This document shows, piece after piece, positions 25,724 to 35,282 of a DNA stretch of 64,000 bases. The DNA is from Erythrobacter aurantius (lineage in GTDB: Bacteria; Pseudomonadota; Alphaproteobacteria; Sphingomonadales; Sphingomonadaceae): the NCBI RefSeq assembly GCF_023823125.1, contig NZ_CP090949.1:496001-560000 (forward strand), written 5' to 3'. Position 1 is the stretch's first letter. Every line of letters starts with the position of its first letter. A model generated the notes under the pieces. The model saw only the letters and a program-made list of their open reading frames with translations, was not told the DNA's origin and made no database searches. The position numbers and the translations under genes were made by a program.

Positions 25724-28700
25724 AAGCGCTCCCGGACCCTGAGCTCATTATCTCTGTCAGAGACATTTTGACTCATGGTCTCAATAAGGAATCGAAGGGA
25801 GGTGATGAATGGAGCCTCCAAATCCTGCCCTTCGTGAAGATCTCGATCTTCAGGAGGGAGTTTGGACAACTGAGTGTTTAAATAGGAACGCGTCCTCAAT
25901 TGGATGGAACTCGCCGCAGGTTGGTCGTTAATGTCGACCAACAGTCCGCAGGCAACATTGAGGTTGCTCAGGAAAGTTTTGAGCTCCCCCAAATCAACGT
26001 CCTTTATGTTTGCGCCGTACGGAAGCGTCGCGATGTCGTCTGTAGGTGTAAAAGAGATCTGAGAGCCCGTCCCCTCTGCATGGAAAGCTAACCCGGCCGG
26101 CTCGAACACTGCGTCGGCGTGATTGAGCGAACTTGCATCTGCTTCCAGCAATAGTCCGCGGGCAACTTCTTCTTTGGGAAGCTTCGAGAAGCGAGGTTCA
26201 ATCGATCTTGGAGAAGCAAGGTCTTCCCGCACCATTCCAATCATCTTGGTGACGTCTTGTAGATCGCTAGAGTCGCCATCGGAAACGAACTGCCGGAAGA
26301 TAGTAGAGCCCCGTCCGCCAAGTGCTACAGTTAGCTCCGCGATATCTTTTTCATCGATCAACTGGCGGTCCTTCAGCACCATAAGGACCAAGCCCAGATA
26401 GTGGTGGAGTCCTCCAAGCGCAGTCTTGGCGACCTGTCTTAAGCCTGCCCAGGCAGGTTCACCCGAATGCAACGGGTATGCCCGATCGAAACGATCGGCA
26501 AAGTCCCGTCTTGCAATGATTAGCTCAACAAGCTGCCGGGCGCGGTAGCTCCGATCGGGAACCTCTTGAGCGGCAAGTGAAGCCTTGAAGGCCTGCACAG
26601 CATCACGGTCAATCGCTTCCAGAATTTCGAGGTTCTCAGCCAGGTAAGAATTGAAGAAGTGGGTCCCTGCAACTCTAGCCGAACCTTCCCAGATCAGAGC
26701 TTGATCTTTCCAGATGGCGATGTCGGTGGTTCCGCCGCCGACATCGAGCATGATCACAAGCCGCCCGACCCCCAATCGCTGCTGTTCAGGATCCAGCGTG
26801 AAATACTTCATCGCAGCTTCAGCCTCGGTGCTAAACCTTATACTGTCATGGTCAGCTCCGCCATCGGCGCCCTCACGTGACAGGCTCTCCCACGCGCCAC
26901 GGATGATCTGTTGGAAGGCCCGCTTGTGCTCAGTGCTAAACGCTTGAGGGAATGAAAACCGCCAGTTTATCTTGTTGGACATGATCCCTTGGCCGCGCAG
27001 CTCGGCCGCCACCATGATCATGAGCTGCTTCAGGAATGATTGGACCAGGGCTCGACCAGATTTAGTCTCTCCCCACTTAATATCAAAATCCAAAAGACCG
27101 CTGTTAATCTGGCTGAGCATGAACTCTGGACTGTCGGTTGTCCCTCCTCTCGGCATGAAGAAGACCATGTGAGAAAATCCGAATTGCTCAGAGCCGTGGT
27201 TCAACGCATCTCGGATTTCACTTGGTAGCGCCCCACCCCCAAACTCGCGCTTCTTCGCTATTGTCGGAACGGGGGTCTCATGATCATTGACCGGGAAGAA
27301 ATCGGTGTATGTCCCGGCAACTTGAGATTTCCCATCCTCAGTCTTGATCGGGAGTAATACGCGATCATCAAATGAGATGCGTTTTGCTGGTTCAGCTCCC
27401 TTGCGGCTATAGGCAATTGTGTTGGTTGTACCGAAGTCAAAAGCCACCACGGCCGGCTCGACCTTCTGCGAAACCTCGTCCTGGCGAACTCGCACACATC
27501 CAACAGGCACATCTCGGTTCCGCTCTTCGTCGCGCATAGCGAAGAAAATTGCCTGCACGCCGTGCGGCAGTCGATGTTGCTCACCAACTACTTGAGCATC
27601 GTTTCGAAAACGGAACCTCTCCAAGATCAGGTGGCCAGCTTCATCTTTTTCGGCGCTAATGTCCTTCGCCTTGAGGCTTTGATCGATCAATAGATCATCG
27701 GATGCCCAATCAGACAACTTTCGACGCCTAGTTTGCGGATCTGGAAATTCACAAATCGCAGCTACGAAGTCAGATGATGCAGCGAAGCGCGTCATTAAGT
27801 CACTGCGTTTGTTGTACTGGAAGCGAAGAAACGTCCACGGCCATTCCGGAGCAGAGAAGTTGGGCCAGATTGCAAGATCGCTCGGCGGAGGAACGGTATG
27901 GATGTCTTTGGTGGCGAAGGTTCGGGAAACCCGATGACGCGCTCGAGAATTAACCAGCTCGACCTGCAAAGAGAACTTGTAATCCTCTCCATTCTGGGAA
28001 AACTGCGCGTCATCTGACCAATTTTCTAACAATAGGGCAATCGGGGTGACAGGCAGAAGCTCGTTCCTGAGCGACGAAGGATTCGCTGGGACCTCTGCTC
28101 CCTCATCCAATCGGACCATCCGAGTAGTGAAGATATCATCGTTGACCAGCACCAGATAACCGTCGGCAAGTGCTTCCGATTTGATTTGGTTGAGCGTCGC
28201 GGGCGAAACTGCGTCACGAAGCGTATACTGTTTCCAAACCGCGACTTCGGACGCATCCTTGCCTAGAGTTTCTGCGATCTTCTCGTCGACTAGGATGATA
28301 CCATCGTAAAGCGCGCTCGCTTTTCCCCGAGCTGTCGCAACAAGACATTCGCTCTGTGTCGGAGCAATCCCTCCTGAGTCTAGAACCTTGGTGCGTCCCA
28401 ACACTTGGAAGAAAGGATCGGGCCAAGCATAGTCAAGTGTTGTTGATCTAAGTTGGAAATCTCCGATAGCGCGGCCAGCGGCTTCACCTTGAAACTCCCC
28501 AATCTGTCTCAAAAGCTCGTCGCGGTACTTCCGCTCAATATTGGGAGCGGACCTTTCCTCAATCGCGCGACTGAGATTTTTAAGGTAGTCGCTAAGGATC
28601 GCGAATTCCTGGGCTGTCACTCCATTGGCTTTTAGTGGATCACAAAGCCCGCTAGCCAGCCACGGCACTGACGGTTTCGAGACGCGGGACGCCATGCGTC

Positions 28701-29199
28701 CAGGTGCGACAAGGATACTAGGCGAAAGAAAAGCGAAGGGTGTCGCACCTTTGGACCCCGAAGCGCGATCAATAAATCCGACCACGCCCAGACGGGTCCA
28801 AGGCAGATCAAGCGATTTTGAAGGTTTCGGCAAGAGCGCTTTTAGTACTCTTGCAAGTCCGCTTGGCGTTGCCGGATTATCGAGGTCCAATGATGTTAGT
28901 TCGAGGGAATACTCAGCGCTGTATCTAGGCTGGAGGGCGAAAGTTGCGAGCAGCCCCCGCCACTGTGATATCACATCCTGATGGGCATCATGGTCGAGAT
29001 CGAAGAAAGCGTCGGTAGTCAGTTGAGCCTGAGCCCAAGCATCCGGGATACTCTTTAATTCATCCGTCCTAATCGGGGCTTTGTCCAAGCGTAGTGAGCG
29101 CGCAAGCGCGTTCAAGCTGGAGACTGCAGCCCAGTCACCCTTCGATTTGGGCTCAGCAAGCCCCTCGGTAGTGACAGGCGGGAGGTTGTAGAAAGGCAT
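25720..29199 (-). CDS. large protein with actin/Hsp70-type ATPase core
   Basis: Protein of 1159 residues. The N-terminal half (about 1-570) is not recognised. The second half carries all three hallmarks of the actin/Hsp70 ATPase fold: phosphate-1 FDFGTTNTIAYS near 586, phosphate-2 LDVGGGTTDIAIW near 820, and an adenosine-type motif LGGRGSTIFRQF near 963. Large proteins of this type include SrfB-like proteins; membership is not claimed. Its start overlaps the tubulin-like gene stop by one base (TAATG) and its end overlaps the coiled-coil gene, so stoichiometric production is likely. It is probably a nucleotide-driven chaperone, filament or switch. Confidence 0.85.
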   Translation of the reverse strand: MPFYNLPPVTTEGLAEPKSKGDWAAVSSLNALARSLRLDKAPIRTDELKSIPDAWAQAQLTTDAFFDLDHDAHQDVISQWRGLLATFALQPRYSAEYSLELTSLDLDNPATPSGLARVLKALLPKPSKSLDLPWTRLGVVGFIDRASGSKGATPFAFLSPSILVAPGRMASRVSKPSVPWLASGLCDPLKANGVTAQEFAILSDYLKNLSRAIEERSAPNIERKYRDELLRQIGEFQGEAAGRAIGDFQLRSTTLDYAWPDPFFQVLGRTKVLDSGGIAPTQSECLVATARGKASALYDGIILVDEKIAETLGKDASEVAVWKQYTLRDAVSPATLNQIKSEALADGYLVLVNDDIFTTRMVRLDEGAEVPANPSSLRNELLPVTPIALLLENWSDDAQFSQNGEDYKFSLQVELVNSRARHRVSRTFATKDIHTVPPPSDLAIWPNFSAPEWPWTFLRFQYNKRSDLMTRFAASSDFVAAICEFPDPQTRRRKLSDWASDDLLIDQSLKAKDISAEKDEAGHLILERFRFRNDAQVVGEQHRLPHGVQAIFFAMRDEERNRDVPVGCVRVRQDEVSQKVEPAVVAFDFGTTNTIAYSRKGAEPAKRISFDDRVLLPIKTEDGKSQVAGTYTDFFPVNDHETPVPTIAKKREFGGGALPSEIRDALNHGSEQFGFSHMVFFMPRGGTTDSPEFMLSQINSGLLDFDIKWGETKSGRALVQSFLKQLMIMVAAELRGQGIMSNKINWRFSFPQAFSTEHKRAFQQIIRGAWESLSREGADGGADHDSIRFSTEAEAAMKYFTLDPEQQRLGVGRLVIMLDVGGGTTDIAIWKDQALIWEGSARVAGTHFFNSYLAENLEILEAIDRDAVQAFKASLAAQEVPDRSYRARQLVELIIARRDFADRFDRAYPLHSGEPAWAGLRQVAKTALGGLHHYLGLVLMVLKDRQLIDEKDIAELTVALGGRGSTIFRQFVSDGDSSDLQDVTKMIGMVREDLASPRSIEPRFSKLPKEEVARGLLLEADASSLNHADAVFEPAGLAFHAEGTGSQISFTPTDDIATLPYGANIKDVDLGELKTFLSNLNVACGLLVDINDQPAASSIQLRTRSYLNTQLSKLPPEDRDLHEGQDLEAPFITSLRFLIETMSQNVSDRDNELRVRERL

Positions 29200-30743
29200 T
29201 ACAAAGCTCCCTTCTGTTCTCGGACGCTACAAAAATCATGGAGGGATCCAATAAACTGGCCCAACCCTTCAAACTGGCCAGAAACTGCGTCTGTGTTCAT
29301 TCGATAGTGAAGATGTGAGGCATCTGATAACGGCTCAGCGCCACCCAAACTATCAACCAATTTAGCGTAGCCCGAATGCAAATCACCGTCGCTCAATTGG
29401 GTGCGAAGTCGTACTGGGTTGGTCGGGGAATCGAAGTTCGCCTCCCCATCGACAAGAGGATCGGTATTCCACAACGACCACCCCAAGTCTTGCCTGTCGG
29501 CATAAGCCTTCATCGTTGCGAGCCAATTCACTGAAGCGTCGAGGTAGTCATCGAGCGAAGCCAGATTTGCGGATCCAGGCTCATTGCTGAAGTCAACTTC
29601 CGTCAGGCGCTGCTTCTTGAACCAATTGTGAGAACTGTACTCGTCTTTCCATTTCTCTCGCCGCAGGATCGGTTGCCACAGTTTCCAAGCAGCTGCGAAC
29701 CGGAGATGTCGGGCAACCATTTCATATGGCAGATCAGGAAACTTGGCGTTCGGGCTGGGCAAATCGCTCCACCCTACGCGGTTGGCGGATTCCCGTGCGC
29801 TGACCAGAATTTCTCCGGTGGGGGCGTGACTTGACGTTAGGAAGCGAGCCGCACCGAGCGCGGCAAGAACTTCTGGGAGTAGTGCGGGGTTCCGTTGCTC
29901 ACCCGTACCAGGCTGATGGTATCCTAAGTCGAAAGGAGGATTCCATCCAACTAGGAAGAGTTCGTCGAAGATTCTCTCACGCTCTAAAAGGGAGTGATAG
30001 TATCGCAAAGCACCTCGCGTTTGAGGGAGTAGATCTTCTGTTCTCGCCACATTTGCGTCAACGTCTTCGGGTGCCGAGAAGCGGAAGTAAGGCAGCATTA
30101 GAATGCCGCCAACGTGAATGTTTCTATCCAATCCGGCCAGATCGATAATGCGGCGAACTAAACGACTTATCGTCGGGAAGCCTGCCGCGCCTGTGCCACC
30201 AAATACGGAGCCAACAAGAAGAATTCGAACTTCGTCCCCACCTTTCGCGTTTGCGATTTCTTCTTCTAGGTCCCTCCAAAACTTCGGGGAATCGGCTGCG
30301 GCAGACGTGATCGCCGCAGAACCGATATGAGCGCGTCCTCGGTAACCCTCATCCAGGCGCATCTGTTGTTCCAGAGGACCCTGAGCAAAAAGCAAGTCCA
30401 ATGCCGCCCCGTCTTTTCCGAGGTGCCCGAGGAGCTGCACCAGAGAGGCTTTAGTTTCGGGGTGTGGGACCCATAGGCCTGATCCCAGTGCATCGACTCT
30501 GGCTTTCAGCAGGTCGCCATCACCAATGAAGTGCGGGGAGCCCGAGGTTCGCCACTGCTTGCGTGCCCGATTGATCAACTGCAGTGCTTCTCGAGTGCGG
30601 CTTACGTTGCCATTACTTTGGTCTTGGTCAACTAGGCCCACAGTTAGATTCGATGGGCCTAGGCCAATCGCCGTAGCATGTAGAATGGCCTCGACAACTT
30701 TCGCGCCGGTGCCCCCGATTCCTATCACGATGTTCTTAGACAT
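29199..30743 (-). CDS. tubulin-like GTPase (Tubulin_2 type)
   Basis: Protein of 514 residues with a tubulin/FtsZ-type nucleotide-binding domain. Near the N-terminus is IVIGIGGTGAKVVEAIL (first glycine loop). The tubulin signature loop is VFGGTGAAGFPTISRLVRR near residue 183. A structurally typical NPALLPEVLAALGAARFL helix follows. It differs clearly from the cell-division FtsZ and fits the PF13809 group. ATG 30743 is used because GAGG sits at good spacing upstream. It is coupled to the actin/Hsp70-like gene. Whether it polymerises is unknown. Confidence 0.85.
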   Translation of the reverse strand: MSKNIVIGIGGTGAKVVEAILHATAIGLGPSNLTVGLVDQDQSNGNVSRTREALQLINRARKQWRTSGSPHFIGDGDLLKARVDALGSGLWVPHPETKASLVQLLGHLGKDGAALDLLFAQGPLEQQMRLDEGYRGRAHIGSAAITSAAADSPKFWRDLEEEIANAKGGDEVRILLVGSVFGGTGAAGFPTISRLVRRIIDLAGLDRNIHVGGILMLPYFRFSAPEDVDANVARTEDLLPQTRGALRYYHSLLERERIFDELFLVGWNPPFDLGYHQPGTGEQRNPALLPEVLAALGAARFLTSSHAPTGEILVSARESANRVGWSDLPSPNAKFPDLPYEMVARHLRFAAAWKLWQPILRREKWKDEYSSHNWFKKQRLTEVDFSNEPGSANLASLDDYLDASVNWLATMKAYADRQDLGWSLWNTDPLVDGEANFDSPTNPVRLRTQLSDGDLHSGYAKLVDSLGGAEPLSDASHLHYRMNTDAVSGQFEGLGQFIGSLHDFCSVREQKGAL

Positions 30744-30750
30744 AGGGACC

Positions 30751-31329
30751 TCAATATCGCCAAAGGCGAGCGGCAAATGGGACAGAAGGCTTCATGACCG
30801 GCGAAGCAGCTATTGATGTGGCCAACCAGTACACAAATGCGCCAATGATCGCTGATGAGCCAACAAAGCCCCAAAATATGGCGTCATCCATGAACTCGTC
30901 CACATTCAACGGTTCAATCACAGCGAAATAGGCGCCCGCGCAAATTACAAGGTAGCCGAGAAGAGCCCCCACCCAATGCACGAAAGCATCTGATTGACCT
31001 GCTGGTCCAACCACTTTGCGCTGTACGAGGGTGGCCATTAGGAACCACAAGATGGTGCAAAGAGCACCTGCCGCAGTGATGATTATAATCCACTGAAAAA
31101 GGCCATCGGCGATGTTCGCTAGGTAGAGTTGAATTTGGCCATCATTGGGGCCCACTGCATCAATTGCAAATGGATCAGAGCCTCCCCCATCAGAGGATGG
31201 GCCCGCGGTGACGGCCGGATCAAGTATGGTGGCCGTACTTGCCGCCTGATCTATCACAAGCCAACCCGCGAGAAATAGCAGGAGGAAAAGGAAAACGGGA
31301 GCGATTAGCCCTTTAGCCAGGTCTTTCAT
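30751..31329 (-). CDS. four-helix membrane protein of island system
   Basis: Protein of 192 residues with about four transmembrane helices (residues 8-26, 77-99, 115-138 and 147-168) and a periplasmic-looking Gly/Ser/Asp-rich loop between the first two. No family is recognised. Its ATG directly abuts the vWA gene stop, and it ends seven bases before the tubulin-like start. Likely the membrane base of the leftward operon products. Confidence 0.75.
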   Translation of the reverse strand: MKDLAKGLIAPVFLFLLLFLAGWLVIDQAASTATILDPAVTAGPSSDGGGSDPFAIDAVGPNDGQIQLYLANIADGLFQWIIIITAAGALCTILWFLMATLVQRKVVGPAGQSDAFVHWVGALLGYLVICAGAYFAVIEPLNVDEFMDDAIFWGFVGSSAIIGAFVYWLATSIAASPVMKPSVPFAARLWRY

Positions 31330-32754
31330 CTATCGTTCAACTCTCAATAGAAAACCAAAAGAGGCAGCTTTCCGACTGGCGCCGGTTGCGCGACTAAGTT
31401 CGTTTTCGAGGATGGTGGTCAGTTCACTCAAGTTTAGCGTCTTGAATGCGGGCTCCTGAGTGTCGACAAGCTGACGCGCATTCTCTGCGTCGAGCGACCA
31501 GTCTCTCATCCATTGGTTCGCCTTGTTTGGGACGGCAAGTGGGCTGGAGCCCACGTGGGTCTCGAGATAATAAACGTTGCCAGGCAGCAGTTGCCCCTGG
31601 ATTTCCGGACCAAAAGAAAATGTGGCTTGCTCGCCGTCTGGCCGCAGCTCCCAGAGCCCGCGAATGCCGCCTATCTCTGTCCAAGTGTCCGCACCACAGG
31701 CTTCCAAATCCGCATCAGCCCTGAGTTGCCAAGCATTCGTGAACTCAGCGAGACCACCCCACCAAACCAGGCCCTCGCGCAAGGTATTGTTTAGCTGTAT
31801 CGTCTTCCCCAAACGACCGCTCTGGGCGTCTGCGACCCCAAGCTGCAGCAGGTATTGTTCGACCCCTCGCAATGCTTGATCTTCGGAGATCAGGTTTCTG
31901 GAAGCGCCCGCACCTATCGCCCTGAGCTGAGCAGGGATCACTGGGTTGTTGGGCTCCTTTGAGAACAGCGAGTAGTTCATCCGATCCGACGAGAAGGAGG
32001 AACTACCCGACTGCTTCAGATTGATCTGGAAATTGGAAATATCCTCTTCGGGTCCGATCGCCAGCACGAATAATGGCAGCTCCTTGGCGCCCCTGTAGGT
32101 CCCTACACCAGGGACATCATATACGGCGCCATTGAACGGTGCCAAAATGCCGATTACCCCTATGGACATACCATCTTGCAGCGCTTGGCGAAGAGGCTGT
32201 CCCAAAGCAATTTGCGGGCTGGATGTTAGAGATCGATTATCTAGCCATAAATCAGTGATGATCAGGCTTACCGTATCTTTCCCCGCCGTGGTCGCGGCCT
32301 TCAAAACATTGTCGAGGCGACTTTCCTGGTTGTCACAAGACTGACAATCGAATGGAGCTGTGCCGCCGAAACTCGCAAGTTGGCTGGCCGGAATTTCCTT
32401 GATCTCTTTGCCGAACGCGTAGAATTCGGCGTTCTCATAATCGCTTGCCCGTTCACCAATTAGCGCAAGCAAGTCCCCCATTGGCCGCAGTTCCTGAGTG
32501 GCGCCGCGATTGAAGCCCGCCATGCTCTGAGAGCGATCAATATAGACCGTAAAATTGGAAGCCCTGAGGACTTCATCGGATTTGACAGCCGCTAAGGTGG
32601 AATTTCTTGGCAGGCATGTTGTAGCAGAAGGCGCGGTAATTTCACCGTTTCCACCTGGATCGGCCCCATCGCCGCAAGCTTGCAAAGCTAACGCGGAAGC
32701 CACTATCACACTGGTCCGCCGTATTGCTGACAAGCCAGCAAACAGCTGGGCCAT
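31330..32754 (-). CDS. vWA-domain lipoprotein-like protein of island system
   Basis: First gene of the leftward operon, about 474 residues. The N-terminus is a signal segment ending in a lipobox-like LALQAC, pointing to a secreted and perhaps lipid-anchored protein. A vWA-like domain (about 70-280) starts with the MIDAS motif DRSQS in FTVYIDRSQSMAGF and includes DTVSLIITDLWLD and ELPLFVLAIGPEED. Beta-rich domains follow. Metal-dependent ligand binding at the cell envelope is inferred. ATG 32754 is listed; GTG 32769 after GGGGGATGAA is an equally plausible start. Confidence 0.8.
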   Translation of the reverse strand: MAQLFAGLSAIRRTSVIVASALALQACGDGADPGGNGEITAPSATTCLPRNSTLAAVKSDEVLRASNFTVYIDRSQSMAGFNRGATQELRPMGDLLALIGERASDYENAEFYAFGKEIKEIPASQLASFGGTAPFDCQSCDNQESRLDNVLKAATTAGKDTVSLIITDLWLDNRSLTSSPQIALGQPLRQALQDGMSIGVIGILAPFNGAVYDVPGVGTYRGAKELPLFVLAIGPEEDISNFQINLKQSGSSSFSSDRMNYSLFSKEPNNPVIPAQLRAIGAGASRNLISEDQALRGVEQYLLQLGVADAQSGRLGKTIQLNNTLREGLVWWGGLAEFTNAWQLRADADLEACGADTWTEIGGIRGLWELRPDGEQATFSFGPEIQGQLLPGNVYYLETHVGSSPLAVPNKANQWMRDWSLDAENARQLVDTQEPAFKTLNLSELTTILENELSRATGASRKAASFGFLLRVER

Positions 32755-32913
32755 TTCAGGAAATCTCACTTCATCCCCCACTTGCTCAGTCGATTCTGGC
32801 TGGCACTTTAAAGCGCTCTATGTCAACTAAATTCAAGATGCCTTTATCGGGGCATCAGAGGAAATAGCCAGCATATCTAAATAGGGGCTGGGCCTTAGGG
32901 CTCAGGACGAGGA
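32755..32913. promoter_or_regulatory. divergent promoter region of the two island operons
   Basis: The only gap between the leftward vWA-tubulin-actin operon and the rightward ZorA/ZorB-like operon. It is A/T-rich and must hold both promoters. No repressor gene is adjacent and no clear operator palindrome was found by eye. Confidence 0.5.
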
Positions 32914-34539
32914 ATGTACCAAGACGTATTGAGTATAAGCCTTACGATTGCAGCTATTGCCATTGCGCTCGGGATTGTCGTTTATGGTGTCTCTAGAACC
33001 AAGAAAATGATGCGCGATCTCGAGGATTTGTCACATAGCTTGGAGAATGCTCAGGCGCATCTAGGCGATGTGCATTCCGGGAAAGATTTTTACATCGAAT
33101 TTGATCAGAAGAGCAACTTGCTCGCCATGGTCAATATCCTCGGGCCTAGTTGGCGCGCATATAGCCGCCAAGTGGTTCGCTCTGATGAGCGAGGGGTGAT
33201 TGGTTCTCCCAAGCCGGCGTCGGACTACTTTAATTATGACTTGCTCTATGCGCCGGATATTCAACTGCGGCGCCATGAAGCAATACCAAATCAGCTTGTC
33301 GGCTTGGGCCTGTTTTTTACGTTCGTGGGCTTGGCGCTATCGCTGTTTATCGCCAGTTCGGGGCTCGACGGCGATATTGAAACCGCCAAAGAGTCTCTCA
33401 TCGCCCTGATGTCGGCTTCAGCGATGAAGTTTGTGACTTCGATTGCTGCCATATTCTCTGCGCTCGCATTCACTCATTTTAAGAACCAGAAGTTGGCCGA
33501 ATTGCATCCTGCCATCGATCAATTTGCGCAGCGTGTTGATAGCTTGGTCGTTCCTATCTCTCAGGAGCAAGTCGCCGAGGAGACTCGGCGTGAGCTGGTG
33601 GTCCAAACGAAGTTTCTTGAGGATCGCAACGAAGATCTAGCGCGTGCGATTGCTTCAGAACTGGATGAGCGTTTGAAGACGAGCCTGCATGATGCCTTGC
33701 GTCCGGTCGCTCAGGAAATCGCCAAGATGGCAGAGACGATGGGAGAGATCAGCGAGAATACCATGCGACACATGGTCGAAACATTCTCGAAGGAACTTGG
33801 GAGTGCGGCACGCGAACATAGCCGCCGCATGGCTGAACTCTTGGAAGCAGTTTCAAAAGCTGTCGAGCAGGTTCCGGAAAAAATCGAAGCTTCAAGCGAA
33901 AAATTCTCGGAAGCTATGGCGGTCTCTGCAAAGAATGTGGAATCCACATTTGGTGGAGCCACCAGCTCGTTGCAGAAAGTTCTCGAGGACACAGCGAAGC
34001 TGATGCAGACAAGCTCAAAAAGCTGGGCCGGCGTCAGCGCTTCACTTTCAAAACTCACAGACGAACTGGGCGGTACGCAGGACGCGTTTGGAGAGCGGTT
34101 GGAAGCCATCCAACTTACGACTGACGAGACGATTTCTCAGCTTAAATCGATGGCCGACATAATGCGCGATGGAACAACACATTTGCCGAAGATGGATGAA
34201 GTCGCAGCCAAACTCGAAACAGCTGCGAATGCTTTGGATAGAAGCGTGTCTGAGATCGCAACGCTTGAAAGCGTAGGCGATGACACGCGCGAACGAGCGG
34301 CGGAGGCAGCAAGACAGTTCGCGGCTTCGGTGACCACGATTGAGCAGGAAATGAAAACCCTGGACCAATCGCTCGGCTCAGTATTCTCAAAGATAGAGGC
34401 GGGTTTGAGAGTGTTCGGCGAACAGGCTGATCAAATCACAAGCACATTCGATAAAAACTTGGCCCAAGCAGTGGACCGGTTGGATCAAACAATACGTCGC
34501 TACGAAGGACGTGGCAGCATGTCAGAGGCCGCGGAATAA
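32914..34539 (+). CDS. ZorA-like MotA/TolQ/ExbB-family channel subunit
   Basis: Inner-membrane ion-channel subunit with a long cytoplasmic tail, 541 residues. There are three transmembrane regions: residues 5-28 (ISLTIAAIAIALGIVVYGV), about 128-150 (LVGLGLFFTFVGLALSLFIA) and 170-192 (SASAMKFVTSIAAIFSALAF). The last two form the MotA-like pair. From about residue 200 to the end the protein is predominantly coiled-coil (repeated LxxxAKxxETMGEISENT-type heptads). This layout is that of ZorA in Zorya defence. ATG 32914 is preceded by AGGACGAGGA. It overlaps the ZorB-like start by one base. Confidence 0.85.
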   Translation: MYQDVLSISLTIAAIAIALGIVVYGVSRTKKMMRDLEDLSHSLENAQAHLGDVHSGKDFYIEFDQKSNLLAMVNILGPSWRAYSRQVVRSDERGVIGSPKPASDYFNYDLLYAPDIQLRRHEAIPNQLVGLGLFFTFVGLALSLFIASSGLDGDIETAKESLIALMSASAMKFVTSIAAIFSALAFTHFKNQKLAELHPAIDQFAQRVDSLVVPISQEQVAEETRRELVVQTKFLEDRNEDLARAIASELDERLKTSLHDALRPVAQEIAKMAETMGEISENTMRHMVETFSKELGSAAREHSRRMAELLEAVSKAVEQVPEKIEASSEKFSEAMAVSAKNVESTFGGATSSLQKVLEDTAKLMQTSSKSWAGVSASLSKLTDELGGTQDAFGERLEAIQLTTDETISQLKSMADIMRDGTTHLPKMDEVAAKLETAANALDRSVSEIATLESVGDDTRERAAEAARQFAASVTTIEQEMKTLDQSLGSVFSKIEAGLRVFGEQADQITSTFDKNLAQAVDRLDQTIRRYEGRGSMSEAAE

Positions 34540-35282
34540 TGTCTGGCAAGGCAAATCACGCACAGCATCAAGACACGTACTTTATCTCGCTCAACGACCT
34601 TCTCGTTGGCTTGCTTTTCATATTCATTGTTCTCCTCATGACGTACTCGCTCATATTTCAGGACTCCGTAGACAAACTCGAAGACAAGCTAACCGAGCGA
34701 GTTGAGATGAGAACCAGCTTGCTCGAACGCATACGGGCTGATTTGTGCGAGGCTGGATATGAAGCTGAAGTGATTCCCGGGGAAGGCGTTCTGCGGTTGC
34801 CTGAGGGTGTGTTGTTCGCTCCCGGGCAAGCATTCTTGGGTGAAAGAGCGCGTGGTGCACTCGATATTATTGCTGACGCGCTTGGCGAAGAATTGCCTTG
34901 TTTCGGTTCTGAGCGCGACGCTGCTTCGTGCGCAGAAAACACTGCAGCAATTTTGGAAGCTGTATATATCGAAGGACACACGGACGACCTCGCAATCAAT
35001 ACCCCGCAGTTTCGAAGCAACTGGGAGCTGTCATCCGCCAGGGCGATCGCGACGTACAATTATATGATTAACGCAGACGGGGCATTGAAAGAGCTGCCGA
35101 ATGCGAATGGGAGTGCCACTTTGCTAGGTGCGAGCGCTTATGCCGATACTCGTCGCGTTGCAAAATCCGAGCAGCCCAATGCGGCGGAACGCGCTCAGAA
35201 TCGCCGGGTCGATTTTCGCTTCCTGCTTTCGCCTGCAAGTGAAGAGGACGTTGAGGCCGCTGCAATCGAGGCTGCGAACTGA
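34539..35282 (+). CDS. ZorB-like MotB/OmpA-domain protein
   Basis: Partner of the ZorA-like channel, 247 residues. A short cytoplasmic N-terminus leads into one transmembrane helix (about 18-42, SLNDLLVGLLFIFIVLLMTY). The Asp in SLNDLL at its start corresponds to the proton- or ion-carrying residue of MotB/ZorB. The C-terminal OmpA-type domain (from about 140) shows YIEGHTDDLAINTPQFRSNW, LSSARAIATYNYM and RAQNRRVDFRF, which bind peptidoglycan. Together with ZorA-like it should form an ion-driven stator anchored to the cell wall. It overlaps the neighbours by one base on each side. Confidence 0.87.
   Translation: MSGKANHAQHQDTYFISLNDLLVGLLFIFIVLLMTYSLIFQDSVDKLEDKLTERVEMRTSLLERIRADLCEAGYEAEVIPGEGVLRLPEGVLFAPGQAFLGERARGALDIIADALGEELPCFGSERDAASCAENTAAILEAVYIEGHTDDLAINTPQFRSNWELSSARAIATYNYMINADGALKELPNANGSATLLGASAYADTRRVAKSEQPNAAERAQNRRVDFRFLLSPASEEDVEAAAIEAAN

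Noticed and set aside
25720-29199. Naming the large ATPase SrfB
   Set aside because: Size and actin/Hsp70 core are compatible, but I could not confirm specific SrfB sequence features, and the SrfA/SrfC gene context was not recognised.
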